From Cryoendolithus antarcticus (taxonomy: Eukaryota > Ascomycota > Dothideomycetes > Cladosporiales > Cladosporiaceae), in assembly GCA_002077065.1 (NCBI GenBank), contig NAJO01000016.1, positions 124,001-188,000 on the forward strand: a stretch of 64,000 nucleotides of DNA, given 5' to 3'. Below, piece after piece: positions 63,901 to 64,000 of the stretch (its first letter is position 1; the number at the start of each line of letters is the position of its first letter). The position numbers and the translations under genes were made by a program. The notes beneath the pieces are model-generated. The model worked only from the letters and a program-made list of their open reading frames with translations, was not told the origin of the DNA and searched no databases.

Positions 63901-64000
63901 CCTCGGTGTAGTTGGCATTCGGCGTAGCCAAGTACACGTAGCTATTTGTAAGTCCAGGCTTCTGCTGCACGAAGCTGGAGTCAACGACGATGGAGGAGTT
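57914..64000 (-). CDS. Giant multi-domain pectinesterase-like wall protein, N-terminal part beyond right edge
   Basis: Open from the right edge to TAG at 57914: over 2020 residues with no intron. Five pectinesterase-type (PF01095) units in order: D1 (64000 to ~63620, C-terminal part only), Ser/Thr linker (~63620-63380), D2 (~63380-62430), D3 (~62345-61395), D4 (~61280-60300), D5 (~60230-59240), then a stalk to the stop. D3-D5 keep catalytic motifs: GYQDTLL, GWQDTLL, GNQDTLY; GSIDFVWG, GAIDFIWG, GNIDFIFG; LGRPYSS, LGRPYSA, LGRPWNN (Gln/Asp, Asp and Arg). D2 has AQGVYQ and GTDKLFYN in these places and looks inactive; D1's visible part resembles D2. Pectin methylesterases remove methyl groups from homogalacturonan; usual fungal enzymes have one domain of about 330 residues. 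The signal peptide lies outside the window. No GPI signal at the C-terminus. Confidence 0.9.
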   Translation of the reverse strand, partial: NSSIVVDSSFVQQKPGLTNSYVYLATPNANYTEAIFRGTSLGSLIAPSGVRTTVCSYAAVYGEFANTGAGAMTTANAATRNAACDQSLTASQLSGYSVDQLFGHGFPGDSSFDTTWIDSSVLQAIQSADAAQVGSAPIVSVSSSTLSSTTSSASSTASTSLSTATTSSTATTDTTGTTTSGTATSTGTSSTDATSSGTSSTTSITSLSSSTSSTAASVLTVATASAQFSDIGAAVTAAQNSAIASITVLPGTYSAFVVPGTQVVTISGPAATAVSDNQVVITSSGTGTITFGTSNGKGLTLRNLNITNTATTGGVGSAINAKGMNVQILTCALVSSAQGVYQSSYGITLIANSFISGTDKLFYNYPTVYVYGSIIQPLTSGSSIFYGKGATIGGVNFNATLVVDSSSVLGSVSNVYLATPNGVASYLSVIYRGTALGSLIAPGGVYSTGCSVIATFGEFGTTGAGAYSNNAANRGAATCDYQLSADQVSAFTIDKVFANAFAGYSSTDMSWIDPTVLALIQSSDSAQVSSASTISTATPTSSASSTSGSASVTCATPTPSATLAVSQNATGCQYSTIASAIAAVPNDNQPYTIFVAAGVYNEQISITRNGKVTLMGETGAASDYSQNKVKVQFSKGVLTSAGQNELTPVLNVKKTGSLPDFAVYNIDFINLYPQTPNSTALAVDVYANNFAAYGCSFVGYQDTLLANKGIQIFSHCYVEGSIDFVWGFSTAYFYRSVIASNTKGACIAAQGRVAGTTTSYVFDECKVTYTSTYGTTMGATFLGRPYSSFSTVVYKNSYLDQHIAAAGWQQWSTSAPQTSNVTFGEYNNTGPGSGVSSRVSFATAMTADQITPFSLANVVGDTTFIDQTAWNYPAPFNATATAPTGTSPISTGPTTTSTVNAHPDSGTVAPPFAVLVSPNGQVNGSYANLTSALASLPSDNTNQTIFLYSGSYTEQVPSINRPGAVRIIGYTTGNPGQAYQNSTVTIQYARGLTLSPLPAGHNDAETATISTASNNIAFYNIIFINTDNIDGAEANYVTLAGSTYGSHISFYGCSFDGWQDTLLTGSTNGYQYFESCYIGGAIDFIWGYSKAYFKGCTIGAKRASSAITAQSRASSSSIGGYIFDQCYFGASPKATVDLSGKVFLGRPYSAFALVVVKNSYLDTAISPTGWKVWSVTDPRTSNIMFGEYNNVGPSRWETNSAARLAFGNATLLTSDTYPLASVMDSTSWIDMTYFNSIVTPGPTAPPPPGNITVGGSSVYNGTTPPAGALIVSQSPIAGQTVYSTIQSALNAAPISSKQNATIFIYPGTYNEKLIVNKSGSTIFMGYSSATDDYAKNQVTIQQSYGEDTQGTGSDVDTATVYATGNNFYAYNVNFRNNNGTQQNIASLGFAVKSSKFAFMHACQIYGNQDTLYISGSIFTHKTYIEGNIDFIFGSGSGYFLNSTIGVNEEGDSITAHKRTTNTSNTAFVFDQSRIVPAVGVAASTWRNVSLGRPWNNLARVAYIDSYLDGMIGKAGWDQWSKSTPNTDAVTYGEYHNYGPGSGICGRVPFSKQFSDVEVVQFQLQNLFLSTSWIDFSVVDSQPFVPGIGSAPAPCGVTSTSSIVSSTVLSTSSTSSIVSTTSSTLPIVTVYTTKYTTDKEIAYTTITVGDVTSTSVVRTTEVDTESTAAPVLRTSTVKATTIVSSTVTEAASTVTIRSTETDVSTTTIKGNAQTVKSTAYVTTTSTYYPKATTVKATTTVYVVSTFTPKPSTVTNQEGTVSTVYKTSTPKGSTITSTISLSGAQLVKTTTVKGSTTTVSTTSLKTTTKKTKITCAPTVGARLFRRGLEVRAAGTVTSTVFATVTAFTKTSTVSQGGSTVYATVTSVVTVYSTPKPTTSTVFTTSYKTSTEVFTNRGNVATVTQISTKVVESTITAPVSTITSLVTSTSTITETQAATTSTSYKIISSTSTTSLPANTVTVVNSANSYVTSVTTLQASTSTVFKTSSGQASTSTVTVQGALVTKTTTVKSTMTVFQTSTKSSSGAPACTG
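57917..59215 (-). repeat. Thr/Ser/Val-rich stalk at the C-terminus of the pectinesterase-like protein
   Basis: About 430 residues made of short units such as TVKATTTVYVVSTFTPKPST, STVYATVTSVVTVYSTPKP and TTTVKSTMTVFQTSTK. Spacing of TVxxT units is irregular. Such regions are heavily O-glycosylated in fungal wall proteins and act as rods or wall anchors. Two dibasic-containing breaks (CAPTVGARLFRRGLEVRA) interrupt the stalk and include a possible Kex2 site (RR). Confidence 0.75.

Overview
The window is nuclear DNA of a filamentous ascomycete. Evidence is a HET-domain gene (a family expanded in Pezizomycotina), short GT-AG introns of 47-122 bp, divergent and convergent single genes without operons, and fungal families throughout (ArsH, Rav1, Uso1, Rat1, L-arabinitol-type dehydrogenase, CYP52-like P450, DUF6594, fungal rhodopsin-domain protein). 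Family-level similarity suggests Dothideomycetes; that is inference. I saw no transposon, rRNA, tRNA or CRISPR array.

Layout. 1-0.8 kb: rhodopsin-domain membrane protein cut by the left edge. 0.8-3 kb: no gene seen. 3-5.7 kb: HET-domain gene plus an apparently decayed gene. 6-15.7 kb: ArsH, bZIP factor, TLC membrane protein, 3-isopropylmalate dehydrogenase-like enzyme and a 1439-residue Rav1. 16-17.8 kb: three tandem relatives of a small protein that resembles a peptidase-inhibitor I9/propeptide fold, the third broken by two in-frame stops. 18.2-29.4 kb: NmrA-like reductase, two SDRs, small Cys-containing protein, spliced E2 ubiquitin conjugase, a WSDG-repeat membrane protein, the mitochondrial GTPase Mtg2 and a polyol dehydrogenase. 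30.7-38.5 kb: mucin-like single-pass protein, 996-residue repeat-bearing wall protein, P450 and a small uncertain gene. 38.7-47.3 kb: conserved core: Uso1, Rat1 and endonuclease III. 47.6-50.8 kb: lineage-specific cluster of membrane/F-box-like paralogues, some degraded. 51.4-55.3 kb: 5'-nucleotidase-family gene with a disturbed start, and a DUF6594 gene. 55.7-57.1 kb: protein with two retropepsin-like domains in one chain. 57.9 kb to the right edge: an intronless gene (more than 2018 residues visible, incomplete) with at least five pectinesterase-type domains followed by a Thr/Ser/Val-rich stalk.

How they fit together: housekeeping genes (Rav1, Uso1, Rat1, Nth1, Mtg2, Ubc, Leu2-like) alternate with accessory blocks. 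The accessory blocks hold the unusual material: a giant tandem pectinesterase wall protein, repeat-rich wall proteins, small tandem gene families with decaying members, and a double retropepsin. Wall and pectin functions fit a plant- or lichen-associated or saprotrophic habit, but that is inference. Exon boundaries were placed by eye from splice signals, reading-frame closure and family motifs.
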